The notes below the pieces were generated by a model. It had not been told where the DNA came from. It worked only from the letters and a program-made list of their open reading frames with translations, and did not search any database. A stretch of DNA of 64,000 bases from Lactuca virosa (lineage: Eukaryota; Streptophyta; Magnoliopsida; Asterales; Asteraceae): NCBI GenBank assembly GCA_928212115.1, contig CAKMRJ010001112.1, forward strand, positions 411,073,873 to 411,137,872, given 5' to 3'. Below, in pieces: positions 32,692 to 44,853 of this stretch. The position numbers were made by a program, and so were the translations under genes. Numbering within the stretch: position 1 is the stretch's first letter; every line of letters begins with the position of its first letter.

Positions 32692-35434
32692 TTATGAAGC
32701 ACATGAATGACAGTGAGAGCACTGCTTGGGTTTCGCCTGCGAATTTGCTTTCGCTATTTTATTGGAAGACTTATCTTTATGCACATAGTTAGAGTTCTGG
32801 GATTGCCAAAACTGCTTCCTTTCGTTGAGATTCTTCTGATATCTTATGTTTCGTTGACGCTTTTGCTCTGCAAGCTGCTTGGAAGATTTGTGAATATTTA
32901 CATTCGGTTTTGGTTTCCTTGCATGAGTTTCGCTCCTTACTGACTGAGATTCGCTTGTCCTTTTGGTCTCGCTTTGAGCTTCTTTTGTACCACTTGTACT
33001 TGCTTTAGCGAAGTTAGATGGCTTATTGATTGGTTCAACCACATATCTGCCTTTCACTCTCCAAGAGGTTCTTTCCGATAATCCTTTCGTTTCATCTGCA
33101 TTATCAATCGGGGCAGACCAAAAGTACTCATCACAGCCATTAGCATTATCTTCATCTACCAAGGAAGTTAGCTTAACTGTTTGCTTCTTGGTAACTCCAG
33201 TGGTGGCGTACACCTGATTCGGTACAGTTTGTATCTTTCGGTATACTACTGCCTTTTCTTTCAGGACTTTGTTCTGATCTTTAGATGATCGAGCGAACTC
33301 AACAGAGTTTTCAGATATAAGGACTTTTGCTAGTTCGGGTTCGGTTTTAACAAATTCAGAATAGTCAACCACGTCCTCTACAAAAATTTCACTCATATCA
33401 TCGTCCTCGTCAAATTCAGAAGTATTGTTGGCATCAATCTTGTTTTCTGAACTTAACTTGGTACTCAATGAATCAAAAATCTGAACAGTTTCGGTCTTAA
33501 TTTTCAACTTACCATTTTCTTCCAATAAGTTTTTAAGCATGTCCTTGTGGTGTTTTGACTTAATAAAGGACTCAATTTTGTCGAGACCAATCCTATAGGC
33601 ATCAGTGGTTTCTTCTGACGAGACAATTGATTCACAGTTATAACAATCAACATCTATTTTGTCTTCCTTTAGTTCAAGAAAAGGCAAAATCATTTTGTGA
33701 ATCTTTTTGCCAATATCACAATCTAGATGCAGCTGAGTAATAGTTGTATAAAGACGCTTAGCAATTAAACAAAAAACATTCCTTTGTTTCAAAATTTTCA
33801 AATTGTCTCTTTGCAAATATATCAATTCGTCTTTTTCCCTAACCAACTCTAACTCCTTCTGCTCTATCCATATCCTTCGCTCCTCACTCTTGGACGACAC
33901 CCTGCTCATTTGATCAGTTAGGTTAGCATTTGTGAGGCGAGTTTAATTCCTTTTCATAGTTAGAAACGGGTATTTTGAGTTTTTCAAGGATAGAATGTAC
34001 CTTCTTGATCAACTGATCACAATCGTTGATCTGTTCTCCAACCGATTTCGCTATGAAGCATCTATCCTCCCTCTCTTTCGCTTCATCATCCCCGCCATCT
34101 GTAGTGTAACCTCTCATTTGTGATACTCCAGCCGTCACCATCAGATACTTTCCTGCTAAACCAGAACCATATTCTTTCGCCACGAATGCCCTGCCATGAG
34201 TGGGATTGCGTACTTCCTCATCTTCCGAATCAGTAGACCAGATCTCTACTCTGCCGAACTTATTTTCTTCAACATTTTCCTGCACAAGTAACACAGGCAT
34301 GGATTTATCGTTAGACTTTTTCTTCTTGGCTTCTTCAAGCTTACGAGTGTGGTAAGCTTCATCGTCTTCAATATCTTTCTTCTCGTTCATCCTTCTTAAC
34401 ATGCACTCCTTTGCTAGATGGTTTTTGCCATGAAAATAATTGCAGTCATAGCCCGAATCGCCCACAAGTTTGCTCTCTTTCTTTTCCTCTTCTTTATGAG
34501 GAGCACTTTTAACCTCCTCCTTTTCCTTCTCTGAACTATAGCTTCCCTGCCAGTTTCGGTTCTTGGCTGGGAACTTCTTTCTTGCAAACCGATTGGGATT
34601 GGATACCATCAGTGCATATTCTTCATCTGTCATACCACATTCAGAAAGGTTAGACTCAGTTTCTTCTTCAACCAAATTCTTACCCTTTGAGATAAGAGCC
34701 AATGATCCCATTCCGGAAACTACTTTCGTTTCCTTGGTCACAACACTTTCATGAGACTTGTGAATTCCCACGAGCTTCGCCAACGAATAGGATTTAAACT
34801 GTTCATGAGCTTTAACAGCTGAAACCACAGCCATCCATTCTGGCCTTAGACCATTCATAAAGGTGACTTTCTGCTCGATCACCTCTCTACCAATTCCATG
34901 CTTGATCATCTTGCTGAGAAGATGGTTTTAACGATCAAATGTTTGAACGAGACTTTCATCTTGTTTTTGCTTGAAGTCACCAAACTCTGAAAGCAGAAGA
35001 GTCTGAGTAGAATGTTCGAGATATTCATCGGTGGAATACAACTCCTTAAGCCGATCCCAAATCTCCTTTGCAGTGGTACATACACTCACCAAGCGCAAGG
35101 TGTCAGATTGTAAAGCGAATATGATCATCCTCATTGCTTTTATGTTGCTAAGCAGCTTGTCCTTCTCGTCTTGAGTAACATCTTTCACATCAATCATCAG
35201 CTGATTATACTCCTTTTGAGTCTTGATGGTTCTTTCGGTTCTAGTATGAGAAAAAGGACCCACGGTGATTGCTTCCCAGATTAAATATCCGTTGTCCTCT
35301 GAACCAAGGACATAATCTTCAAAGTGAAGAGCCCAGACTTCATACTCTTGAGTATACAAGATTGGAATCCTTGTAGTCAATCCAATGCTGTTGGAGATGT
35401 TAATGCGATTGGTTTGAGATTCGTCGTGAGACAT
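32692..35434 (-). pseudogene. Sirevirus-type gag with coiled-coil tail, broken
   Basis: ATG at 35434. The first 168 codons form a copia capsid domain (TAKEIWDRLKELY, TLLLSEFGDFK). A TAA at 34928-34930 interrupts the frame, which continues to 33923. The zinc knuckle near 34400-34445 reads DCNYFHGKNHLAKEC and lacks the second cysteine of CX2CX4HX4C (phenylalanine instead). After a shift at about 33915 comes a ~400-residue part: a KELELVREKDELIYLQRD coiled coil, an acidic region and a basic Ser/Lys-rich end. Forms the particle; the long C-terminal extension is typical of Sireviruses. Confidence 0.88.
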
Positions 35435-35609
35435 AATGACTTGATCTATTTACCTGTCAAGAGTCAGACTTGTAAAGCGGTATTAGGGTAATATCGAGAT
35501 CTATGAACAATGTCAATGAAGAGATGACGACTCAACAGATTCAAGAAAAGCGGAAACCCTAAAAATATTTTTCAAACAGAAGAGATGCGTATGATTTACA
35601 CAGCCTCCT

Positions 35610-35621
35610 GCTCTGATACCA
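35610..35621 (-). promoter_or_regulatory. tRNA-iMet primer binding site of the 12-kb element
   Basis: Minus strand TGGTATCAGAGC, exact, two bases from the 5' LTR. Confidence 0.93.
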
Positions 35622-35623
35622 AT

Positions 35624-35953
35624 TGATGAGATTAAAATGTTTAGATCGATAAGATTCTTAAACGAACAAATCAAGAACACAATGAAAATAATAACACCAG
35701 ATGAATCAATGCTTGTGCTGAATGATTAATCAGTCACGACCTCAGAAGAACTCTATAAAGAATTGCTACTGTAGAGGTGTGCTAGGGTTACAATACGATT
35801 AAAAGAAAACTATCAAAAGCATCCATTCTAAGATGCATGCATGCACTATATAAAGTAAACCCTAATAAATGTAAACGGCTGGACAGGCCCATAACCGAGA
35901 ACATAATAGACCTAAACGAAAGGCTCAATGACGCAACACTTCATAACCCAACA
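35624..35953 (-). repeat. 5' LTR of the 12-kb copia element
   Basis: 330 bp, partner of 23754-24083, followed by the TTTAC duplication. Confidence 0.95.
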
Positions 35954-35958
35954 TTTAC

Positions 35959-36060
35959 TACAGAAATCGTTCCACTTTGGATGGTGACATTTCTAAAATC
36001 ATTTATACTCTAAATATAAATGTTTAGAATTATAATTTCTAGAAAATATTTTTGCCTCTT
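35959..36060 (-). pseudogene. Decayed copia pol, right part of the split gene
   Basis: Joining 35958 to 23748 across the TTTAC duplication restores continuous sequence just before the protease motif of the remnant at 23140-23748. Only a short stretch is interpretable before the frame is lost. Confidence 0.45.
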
Positions 36061-37487
36061 ACTTGGACAAAACTCAACATAATTAAAAATCTATATTTGA
36101 ACAATTATGAAACTTGATTTCTTATGCAGAAATTCTAAAATTTGATTTCTCATGTAGAAAACTGATGCATAAATTACGATATCTGAAAATATGATATTTT
36201 CTTTCAACAAAACTATTTAAAATGTGATGTTTCAAGTAAAACCAAGCTATTTTCTGATTTCCAAAGCTGTTTGACATAAAACTAAAGTCGTTTTTGACTA
36301 AACAAAGCCTTTTTGTTTTTCACAAAACAATGCAGGCTGTTCCAGACTGCTTTAACCCCACTTAAACTTGTCAAAAATGAAATCTAAGTTCATAATCTAG
36401 AAGTGCTATCTCTTAGATTTCCAGGGACTACCTTCACAAGTTTATACGATTTCTTCTACAATTTATTATGAATTTTACAAAACTATGTATCATAGCTGCT
36501 AAAAAAACTAACAAGTCAGTGAAAATCGTATTTTTCACCATAGTTAGAGTTGTTTCCAGCTTTCGGCCAAAATTAATGAAATGAATTAAAAAACTTTAAA
36601 AATTGGTTTCAACAAAAACTGAGCATCCATAACAAAGTTATGACTTTTCAAAGATTGGGACAGATTAGAGCATTTCACAGCAACTCGTAAATTGAGTTTT
36701 TGAGTTAAGATAGCTTCTTAACCCATTAGGTACTTAATGAAATCAGTATCGAAGCTGCAAATTTGATACTTAATAAAAAAACATGTCCAAAAATCACAAA
36801 ACAATCCATTTTTTCTTGTGAAAATCGTACAATATGAAAATAATGTAAGTAAAATTGTTTCCGATTTCTAGTTCGATTCATACAAACGAATTTTGTTTTA
36901 AGATTGTAGGAATAATATTTCGGTTATGTACAAAAACAAACAAGAAAATCGAAAAGTTGAGGCATGTGTTTAACACATTGTCCTTAAAACAAATTCGTCC
37001 GCTACCGGTTGTTTGTTTCCTAGGATACAACAGTTTGAAGTGGTTCTTCTAAACCACTCGAACCCTCAATAGGCCTAGATTATATCCTTAATATAGCTAG
37101 CAAAAAGAAGAAGATGAAGTAGGGAAGAAAAAACTTTTCTTTCATTCTTTTTGGTGTCTTCAAATTGTTGTAGAGTAGTGGTATTTATACTACACATTCT
37201 ATAACCTCCCATTTAAACACCTCTATTAATCATAAAGATTACTCTGTGTTGATATGTAATTAAAGTGTAACATTAATTACAATTTCAGTTATGAAAGATA
37301 AAAATATTTGCAAGAAAGGTCTCTGAACTTTTCTTTTCTTTCTCCCCCCATTAAACTCTTTTATTTATGTCTTCCTACACCCTTACTTTTTAGGATTAAT
37401 TTATCATTCATATTAAATCCATTTTGGACATATTAAAAAATGGAGAAAACCCATTTTTATAGATTAGTTAACACCAATTTTCCAACA
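36061..37487 (-). repeat. Probable copia LTR (left edge not found)
   Basis: The right edge CCAATTTTCCAACA at 37487 is a minus-strand LTR start (TGTTGGAAAATTGG). A TATA box TATAAATA (37182-37189, minus strand) lies 300 bp downstream of it in the element direction. The left part is A/T-rich with repeated AAAAC and TTTTTC phrases and no coding content. No primer site or target duplication found. It may be the 5' LTR of the decayed copia pol to its left. Confidence 0.45.
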
Positions 37488-38263
37488 GGGAGACGATTGA
37501 TCAACCCTCTTGAAAAATGAGTGCCTTCACCTCTGATATGACTTTGTTACTAAATTTATGCTTTTTCTTCACATTCATTGGCCTAAAAATATTTAAATTA
37601 TATTCAATTTGTTGCATATAACTATTTTAACTTTCTCATAATTAATCCCCAACTTAACTTTGTTCACATAAGACCATGAACTCTCTTAAGCATTTCATCA
37701 AGCACCTGTTAGGCATCAATAAAACATAGGTTAACAACCCATTTTATAATTTAGTTTCCTTCCTACTAAATCTTCATACATATACTTTTGGATGTAAATA
37801 TTAATGAATCTAACTTTCAATCAACATTTTTAAAAGAAAATTGAGATAAATCTGTCAATTTCTTAAACGAATTCATTATGATAGAAGTTGACTTTGTATG
37901 ATTTGAAATAGATGATGATGATTAAGTGTAATTTTTTTTTCATGTTCAAATACACGAATCTAACCTGATTTTGCATGATTTGAATAGAATGTTGAAGATT
38001 TCCGTAAAAGCAATCACACTTTCAACGTCTTTAATACTTTTTTTTTCATGTTTGCTTGATGAAAGAAGAAGACGACGATAAAAAGTGAGTGTCTTTTTAG
38101 CCCAACATGTTTTATTGTTTAGCCAAGCCTAGCCTACCCCCAACTCATGTTCTTTTTTAGCCCGATATGTTTTTTTTGTTTGACGAATTGCCCTTAGTGA
38201 ACATAATTGCATGAGAATTGTCCTTGCAGTCCTTATCGTTTTTTGAGTCTTCACTAGATCCAG

Positions 38264-38268
<5 letters not shown>
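37488..38268. other. Unassigned A/T-rich stretch
   Basis: No gene, repeat edge or recognisable motif seen. The phrase AGCCCAACATGTTTT near 38099 recurs in part at 38159 (AGCCCGATATGTTTT). Confidence 0.5.
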
Positions 38269-38344
<76 letters not shown>

Positions 38345-38362
38345 AGAGAGAGAGAGAGAGAA
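38269..38362. repeat. (TA)n microsatellite followed by (AG)n
   Basis: An uninterrupted (TA)n run at 38269-38341 runs directly into AAAGAGAGAGAG to 38362. A minus-strand frame across it encodes only Tyr-Ile and is not a gene. Confidence 0.95.
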
Positions 38363-38841
38363 GATCAAATGAGAACCGCTGAAGGTTAAGAACCATTTAA
38401 GAAACCCTTTGATTAAGAGAATCTTTGACATTCAAACAATAACGCTTAAAATTAGATTTAAACTCATCATATATCTCAAACTCATAAACTCTCAAACTCT
38501 CATACTCTCTCAAACCTTTCTACCAATCTTCAAGAACACACACTTAACACCACCTACCGCTGCCGCCGGAGTGACCATCATCACTTCCGCCACCACCGTC
38601 GTTGATGTCAGCGTAATGCATTTCTCCTCCCTCCTTTGTCGCTACACTAGTATCGCCACCTCTCTTCTCTGTGGTGGTTCCAAATCTGAAAAAATAAGGG
38701 GACTGCCACCTCCGCCGATGCCGCCACCACCGTCAGCGACTACAACACCACTGACGACCACCACTATCTTCTCTTACACCAGATCTGGCCATATCTATTG
38801 TAGATCAAAGTATTTGGTGCTATTTCAAAAAAAAAATGTTA
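38363..38841. other. Unassigned stretch left of the solo LTR
   Basis: Begins GATCAAATGAGAACC right after the microsatellite, a phrase often next to (TA)n in plant repeats (recall, not searched). A plus-strand frame of 180 codons from 38409 crosses it and runs into the solo LTR. Its Thr/Ser/Pro-rich product matches nothing I know, so I do not call it a gene. Confidence 0.4.
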
Positions 38842-39467
38842 TTATTTGTGAAATCCCCAATTTCATGGCCTTTCTAAAACTTTTGGTTTATACTTATTTA
38901 AAACATTCGTTATTTCAAAATTGGTCCCAAAATATGCTTGATACGATATAATATCAAATCAAGGCATTTCAGAAGAAATGTTTTTCATTTATATTTTGAA
39001 AACACGGGATGTCATAACGGATACAAGAAACATAAGTATAAACGGAGATTTACAAAATCTCAATATACCAACGATCTACATCTCCTTGAATCTCTGAGTA
39101 GATAATTACATTATCTATCAGTATCTTCGTATCGCTACCTTTGATACAAGGAAACTGAATGGGTCAGGTTGGGAAACCTGGTGAGCACATAGGGTTTTCA
39201 ACCCACAATATTATAGCTAATTTGTTTCAATTATATAATTCACATCAAACAAATAACCCGATTACCCATTCCCGTTATTCTCACTTTTCCTGGTCTTAAC
39301 TGATAATCTCAAAGCATTTATCCTAAAGGATCTCTAAGTGAACGATGTTGCCTTGGGGATTCCTTAGTGAAATGTGCTAATAAGACGATCATGGGGCGAA
39401 CAAAGTACCCCACATGAATAAGTCATTCATACATATAGTTTGTAGTCTTTACGAGGTTCCTTAACAT

Positions 39468-39700
39468 ATACAGGTCAAGGACCTGCACATGTATAGTTCA
39501 GTAACACCTACCAGTCGCAGACCTGTCCTTATACAACTCGCCAATGCCTACAGTTTGTAGACATGCCCACAAAATGATTTATTAACACCTAGAGGTTGTA
39601 AGCCTGCCCATGTATTATTGACTAACACCTATAGGTGGTAAACCAGCTCGTGTATAACTTATAAACATCTACAGGTTGTGTACCTGCGCATGTTTGACCT
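39468..39700. repeat. Degenerate minisatellite in the solo LTR
   Basis: About five units of roughly 33-50 bp around ACACCTACAGGTTGTA and CCTGCCCATGTAT. It sits at the same place in the LTR as the 60-bp repeat at 2101-2280, yet the unit sequence differs. Confidence 0.65.
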
Positions 39701-40586
39701 GACTTGACTTAGAATAGTTTGTGGTCAATGTCAATACTCTACTAGGTGTCTATATTGCTAGTCTAGTAGTACTATAAAAGTCTCGCCCTCTTATCATTAT
39801 GTTCATTTCTCTTTACCCTTCACTACCCATATATTATAATTATGGAATATACATATATGGTTCAATAATAATCGGCTCGTTTAGTTTTATCTAACATAGA
39901 AGGGTTCAATCACAGATAATAGGCACACATAGAACTTTAATTATCTAAATACTTCATATTTATGTGTAAGATGAAAGTAACTATGCCCTCACTTGACTTA
40001 GGTGGGTGACTGGAGAATTCGGTAGTGCTCCGCCAAACTCCTTGACTTTTTATCTGACGTGACCTAGATACGAATGTCACTAAGTCTTAGTCTAGTATTC
40101 CTGGTGACTAATAATAGTCTAGATTCCTCACTAATCTCAATGTCTACATTAAGATCTATCAAGTAAGGAACAACGAGGTAGGATCATACCGGAGGTAGGG
40201 GTCCGTTTGATATACATATTATACTGTTTGGAAATCTCACTTTAAACACCTCACTAAATCCAGCCTAGATATCACTCCTGTAAGTACATCAATTAGTATA
40301 ATGACTTGTAATCACTGATAAATCTTAATTATAGGTTAATAATAACGACTATGACTATAATTAAAAGTTACACTTGAATAAAATAAGTGTAGCTTAACTT
40401 ACAGAGTACACTGATAAAAATTAGGAATTAAGAGGGAAGAACTTTGAATCGATAGCTCCTAATTGCCGGCAATCAGACACCACTGGGCTTTGCTGACTAA
40501 AAACATAAGGGATAAAGGGATTAAAATTGAGTGAAATCGAGAGGGAAATATTTGGAAGGTGTGAGAATGGTATGTGATTCGACTCC

Positions 40587-40594
40587 TATTTATA
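40587..40594 (-). promoter_or_regulatory. TATA box of the solo LTR
   Basis: TATAAATA on the minus strand (GCTATAAATAGGAGTC), about 670 bp from the LTR start. Confidence 0.65.
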
Positions 40595-41267
40595 GCAAAA
40601 TTTGGACTGCAAGCCACGCACCTAGTCCCCTGTGCGTCACATGTTTGGTCGGAAGTGATGACGTTTCATTTTTCTGCATGGTGCCATGTGTCGAGCATCT
40701 AGTAGAGTGTCAGTGCGTTCCGCGCATGCTTTTTGTGCGTGCGAGTGCATGCGGAAAAATATGAATTCTTATAAAATTCATAACTAATTCATACGAACTC
40801 TGTTTTTGATGGTTTTTCTATCCACACGTAGCTATCGACGAAATATACAACTTTCATTTAGACTGCGTCGACTAATTTTGACTTTATTTTTGAATTTATA
40901 TCTTTAACAAACTTAGACTATTACAGTTTGTTAAAAATTCATAACTCTCTCATATGATATATGTTCTCGACTTTCTTTATACTGATAGATAGGTGTTGAC
41001 GAGATCTTTAACTCTCATTTAGATTGTTTTTCCTAACAATTCGACAGATTTCAATTTCGGTTTCTGAGCCGTGTACTGCTACACTGAAATATTAGAATAA
41101 TCATAACTTCCTCTCACAAAGTCAGATTTAGGTATTTTTTATATGTACGAAATCCTTGTCACATATACTATAACTTCGATTAAGATTATTTATCCTAAAT
41201 AATCTTCTATCAAAATATTATTTTTTTTGTTTTTTGACTAGCCCATATATATGGGTGTTACATTATT

Positions 41268-42020
41268 TCACCATGTCATCATTGGATCCACATCAAATCT
41301 GTTCTCATATCATTTTTTTCGTTGTTGGAGCATCATAAATCACAAATCGAAGTCATCATAGCAACCTACAGGTGCTAATCTACTCGTGTTTGTACTAGAA
41401 TTCTTGAACTCGTTTTTTTCTCTAGTAGTTCCATCACCGACGAAATCTCTGGATCTGTACCAGATCTATTTCGTGACCACCTATTCCGTCTCGCTAACTC
41501 ACCTCTATTTATTTTCTCATATCTTTAGTCAAACACCACCAGATCACTATCAACAATTATAATATATCATTTAAAATGATGCAGCAGTGAGCTGTAAAAC
41601 AATGAAAATTAAAGAATCAAGATTTTTATACTCAAAATCAAATTGGTATGCATTAGAAAAGAACATTTTTAAGCAAAAACAAAATTACAAAACTCAATCT
41701 TTCGGTACAAACACGAGGGTATAAACATTTATAAAATGTTACATGAAATACATGATTTTTTTATTGGGAAACGAAGACCCAACTCTACAAGACTAGAAAA
41801 TAACTATAGATCACATCTGCTTCCCATCTTGCACCCAACTTTATACTCGAATAAGTAATACCATTCGTTGGCTTCTTCCATGTATGCCTTGAGCATAGCT
41901 TCGTATATGTATTCAAAACCATAATCATATTCTAGTACTTCATGCCTCATGCCTTTACATTACAATATTTTGTGTTGAGTGCATATAATATATATGAAAG
42001 TTACAATGTTTTATATAGAC
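41268..42020. other. Unassigned stretch between solo LTR and MITE
   Basis: A/T-rich, no reading frame of note and no repeat edge recognised. Confidence 0.45.
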
Positions 42021-42023
42021 TAA

Positions 42024-42399
42024 GACCCCGTTTGATACGCATCTTTTCAGGTCCAAACAGATCTTTCTGGCTGAATGGACCGGAAAGACTGTTTGATTTG
42101 CACAAAAGAAGAGGTCTTTCCCGGTAAGATATGTCTTTCCCAGAAAGCCCCAAAATCATATCTTTCTGGCTGAATGGGCTGGAAAGACAATTATACACCA
42201 AACCCCGCCTCTTTCTTTCTTTATTGGATTATTAATTTTTTTAAATAACTTTTTTTAAATTTATTTTTTATTGAATTATTACTTTTTTTCATCATTCAGC
42301 ACAGTCAATCAGATTTATAATCAAACAACATGGTTTCTTTCCCAGTCAGAAAACTTTTCCAGACAGCACTTTCCCAGACAGAAACTATCAAACGGGACC
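42024..42399. mobile_element. Tourist-like MITE (PIF/Harbinger class)
   Basis: 376 bp with terminal inverted repeats GACCCCGTTTGATA and, reversed from the right, GGTCCCGTTTGATA. TAA flanks both sides (42021-42023, 42400-42402). The subterminal parts repeat ATCTTTCTGGCTGAATGG and TTTCCCAGA on both strands. No coding capacity. A TAA duplication and G-rich ends fit PIF/Harbinger. Confidence 0.85.
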
Positions 42400-42402
42400 T
42401 AA

Positions 42403-43543
42403 ATATTTCAATTAACCAATCAATTGAATAACATGATTTGAAAAGTTTTGGGAGTTAATATTTCCATTAACCAATCAATTAAATACCATGATTTAAAAAG
42501 TTTTGAGAGTTTCAAAAAACAACATTTTAATGAATCAATAAATTAAGCTGTAAGTTTGAATAATTAAATTAAATTGTATAAACTGAATAGTCTGGAAGTT
42601 TTAAATATGTTCAAAGAAAAATAATTATTATAAGATATATAAAATATATAAGATATATAAATAGGTAGGTAGATATAGATATTTATTGTTGTTTGTTATA
42701 TGTTACGTGGCCCATTGTTCCTTAGCCCAGACGATAGTTGTCCCTTTATGTTACATTTTTATTTATATTGGTTTAATGATATGATACCAATCAAGGAAAA
42801 ATAACCTTGTAACAATTAAGCAATATTAAATGAAATGTCAATCAAGTAAAAAGTATGTTTATGATCGGTATTATGATTCCAAAGAGTATTATGATCATAC
42901 CCCATGAAATGAGATTGTATATGACTTATAAGAGATTTATCATTTCTGTCTGCCATGGCTTAGAAGTTAGAACTACTCATTTTGAACCATTAGGCAGCAA
43001 AAATATAAGAGCATCTCACTTCTACAAAAGCTACAAATTAAATCCACTAATAGTGGGATACTTGGACAACATCCATTACAAAAATGTCGGAATATAACAT
43101 TTAAAATGTCCTTGTAGCTTCATTTTTATCTAGATAAAGTCGTAAGGGTTAATTTTATGTTAATTTAAAATCTTCAAATCCGTCAACATCAGTTGCAATC
43201 TTTTACGTTCTAATTAGTATATAAACTTAAAATATTTGATATATAAACTTAAAAAATTGATATATAAACTAACAAAACGATAAGAGTTGGATATAGGGGT
43301 ATTAAAAACAAAAAACTGAAACCGAATAAATTGCTAAAACCGAATAACATTCGGTTGATTGGTTTTCAGTTTTGACCGACTTTCCGAAATCTTATTGGTT
43401 CAGTTTTATGTTCTATTTTTTACTTTTTCATGTTATTTTAAGAACTTTTGCTAGTTCTTGTTGGTTTTTATGTTCATTGGGAAAAAAGTATTTAAATGGG
43501 ATTGACCGTCACTACTCATATGGTTCAAAAAACGTATAGTCAC
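42403..43543. other. Unassigned A/T-rich stretch
   Basis: No gene seen. Direct repeats ATTAACCAATCAATT (42412, 42466) and an AACCGAATAA-rich patch (43310-43400), a composition common in small plant transposons, but no paired ends were found. Confidence 0.4.
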
Positions 43544-43552
43544 ACATAAATA

Positions 43553-44851
43553 CGACAATGACTTGAAAGGGTAATGAATTTTTCGATTTGTACACATTTG
43601 GTCACTGAGTTTTTTTTTTCGTCCATATTTACCTCTTCAACTTGTTAAACTGTACACATTCAGTCATTATGACCGGTTACTCCAGGTTAGCCGACAAAAA
43701 TGACTTAATAGGGTAATATATTTTTTATTTTGTACACATTTAGTCCTTAATATTTTTGTACATATTTAGTCCTTAACATTTTTTTGTTTCAAAATAAGTC
43801 ATTTTTTGTACTCATTCAGTACTTATAAATGATTTCTTTAGGTTTTTCTCACGACATCTTACGTGGGACAATCATTGATGAAGTGTTTGAGGTTGTTGAT
43901 GCTTATGTCCAACGCGATCTCGACTGCCTGGTTGCGTAGGTCTTGTGGTTTGGCTTGAGTCTTGTATTTTGAACATCGTAACTTCTTCATACAATATCAA
44001 ATTTTAACGATATTTATATCCACGTGTCATTTTTTGAGTCTACTACAACTTTCATTAAGATCACTCTCGTTAAAATGTAATATATTTTTACTTACGATTT
44101 TATAAAAAAAAACATCCATACATGCATTCATAAAAAACGTATGGAAAGGGGCAGACGCAGGAATACATAGTAGGTGTTGCCGAGATGAAATATGTGTTGC
44201 TGATACATGAAAAATAGATATAAACGAAAAAAATCGAAATTTTTCCACTGCGAACAGAAAAAACAGATGTTGTCGGTGCAGCACCGGGACCATACTAAAT
44301 CCGCCCCCGTGTATGGATATAAAAATCGTAGGTAAAAATATATTATTTTTTTAATGGGTGTAATCTAAATGAAAATTGTAGTAGACTAGAATACGAACGT
44401 GTGAATATAAAGATCGTTAAAATCTGAGATGATATGAAGAAATTATGACATTCAGAACACATGACCTAAACAACCAAGTAGTTGAGATCACCATGGATAT
44501 AAGAATCAAAAACCACATACACATCATTAATGAATATCCCACGTAAGATTTCGTGAGAAAACCTAAAAAAATCATTCATAAGTACTGAATGATTACAAAA
44601 AAATATGTTATTTTGCAAAAAAAAAATGAAGGACTAAATGTGTACAAAAATATTAAGGACTAAATATGTACAAAGTGGGAAATATATTACTCTATTAAGT
44701 CATTTTTACCTGGTAACCTGAAGTAGCCGGTCATAAGGACCAAATGCATACAGTTTAATAAGTTGAAGGGGTAAATGTGGACGAAAAAAAACTCAATGAC
44801 CAAATATATATACAAATCGAAAAATATATTATCCTTTTAAGTCATTATCCC
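43553..44851. mobile_element. Mutator-like element with very long inverted repeats
   Basis: Ends CGACAATGACTTGAAAGG and, reversed, GGGATAATGACTTAAAAGG. The arms continue inward as inverted copies for about 550 bp each, leaving only a ~190-bp centre. Imperfect 9-bp flanks ACATAAATA (43544-43552) and AGGTAAATA (44852-44860), matching at seven of nine, fit the 9-bp duplication of Mutator-like elements. No transposase is present, so it is non-autonomous. Confidence 0.8.
44148..44308. mobile_element. Possible small insertion in the Mutator-like centre
   Basis: Starts GGGGCAGACGCAGGAATA and ends ACTAAATCCGCCCCC, weak inverted ends, with GTATGGA nearby on both sides. It interrupts the symmetry of the arms and may be a separate MITE. 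The target duplication is not convincing. Confidence 0.3.
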
Positions 44852-44853
44852 AG

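Larger units (their letters stand above)
23754..35953 (-). mobile_element. 12.2-kb Sirevirus-like copia element with an extra ORF
   Basis: Flanked by TTTAC (23749-23753 and 35954-35958). The two 330-bp LTRs start TGATGAGATT and end CCCAACA and differ at about 10 positions by eye, nine of them transitions. Primer site and polypurine tract set the minus orientation. Order in the element direction is coiled-coil gag, protease, integrase, RT, RNase H (copia order), a ~1.7-kb spacer, then a ~3-kb ORF up to the polypurine tract. Large size, coiled-coil gag and a third ORF after pol are Sirevirus/SIRE traits (family knowledge). All coding parts carry stops or shifts, so this copy is not autonomous now. 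Confidence 0.93.
38847..41262 (-). repeat. Solo gypsy LTR, 2.4 kb
   Basis: The ends are TGTGAAATCCCC and GGGTGTTACA, both perfect TG..CA LTR edges, and TTATT flanks both sides (38842-38846, 41263-41267). No internal region or partner LTR adjoins it, so it is most simply a solo LTR left by LTR-LTR recombination. It shares the GGGTCAGGTTGG-GGTGAG landmark and the TAACTATGCCCTCACTTG phrase with the LTR at 1593-3041. The TATA box at 40587-40594 (minus) defines orientation. Confidence 0.9.

Noticed and set aside
38157..38396. Minus-strand frame encoding a Tyr-Ile repeat
   Set aside because: It is a direct translation of the (TA)n microsatellite.
38409..38951. 180-codon plus-strand frame rich in Thr/Ser/Pro
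   Set aside because: It crosses the edge of the solo LTR at 38847 and matches no family I recognise.
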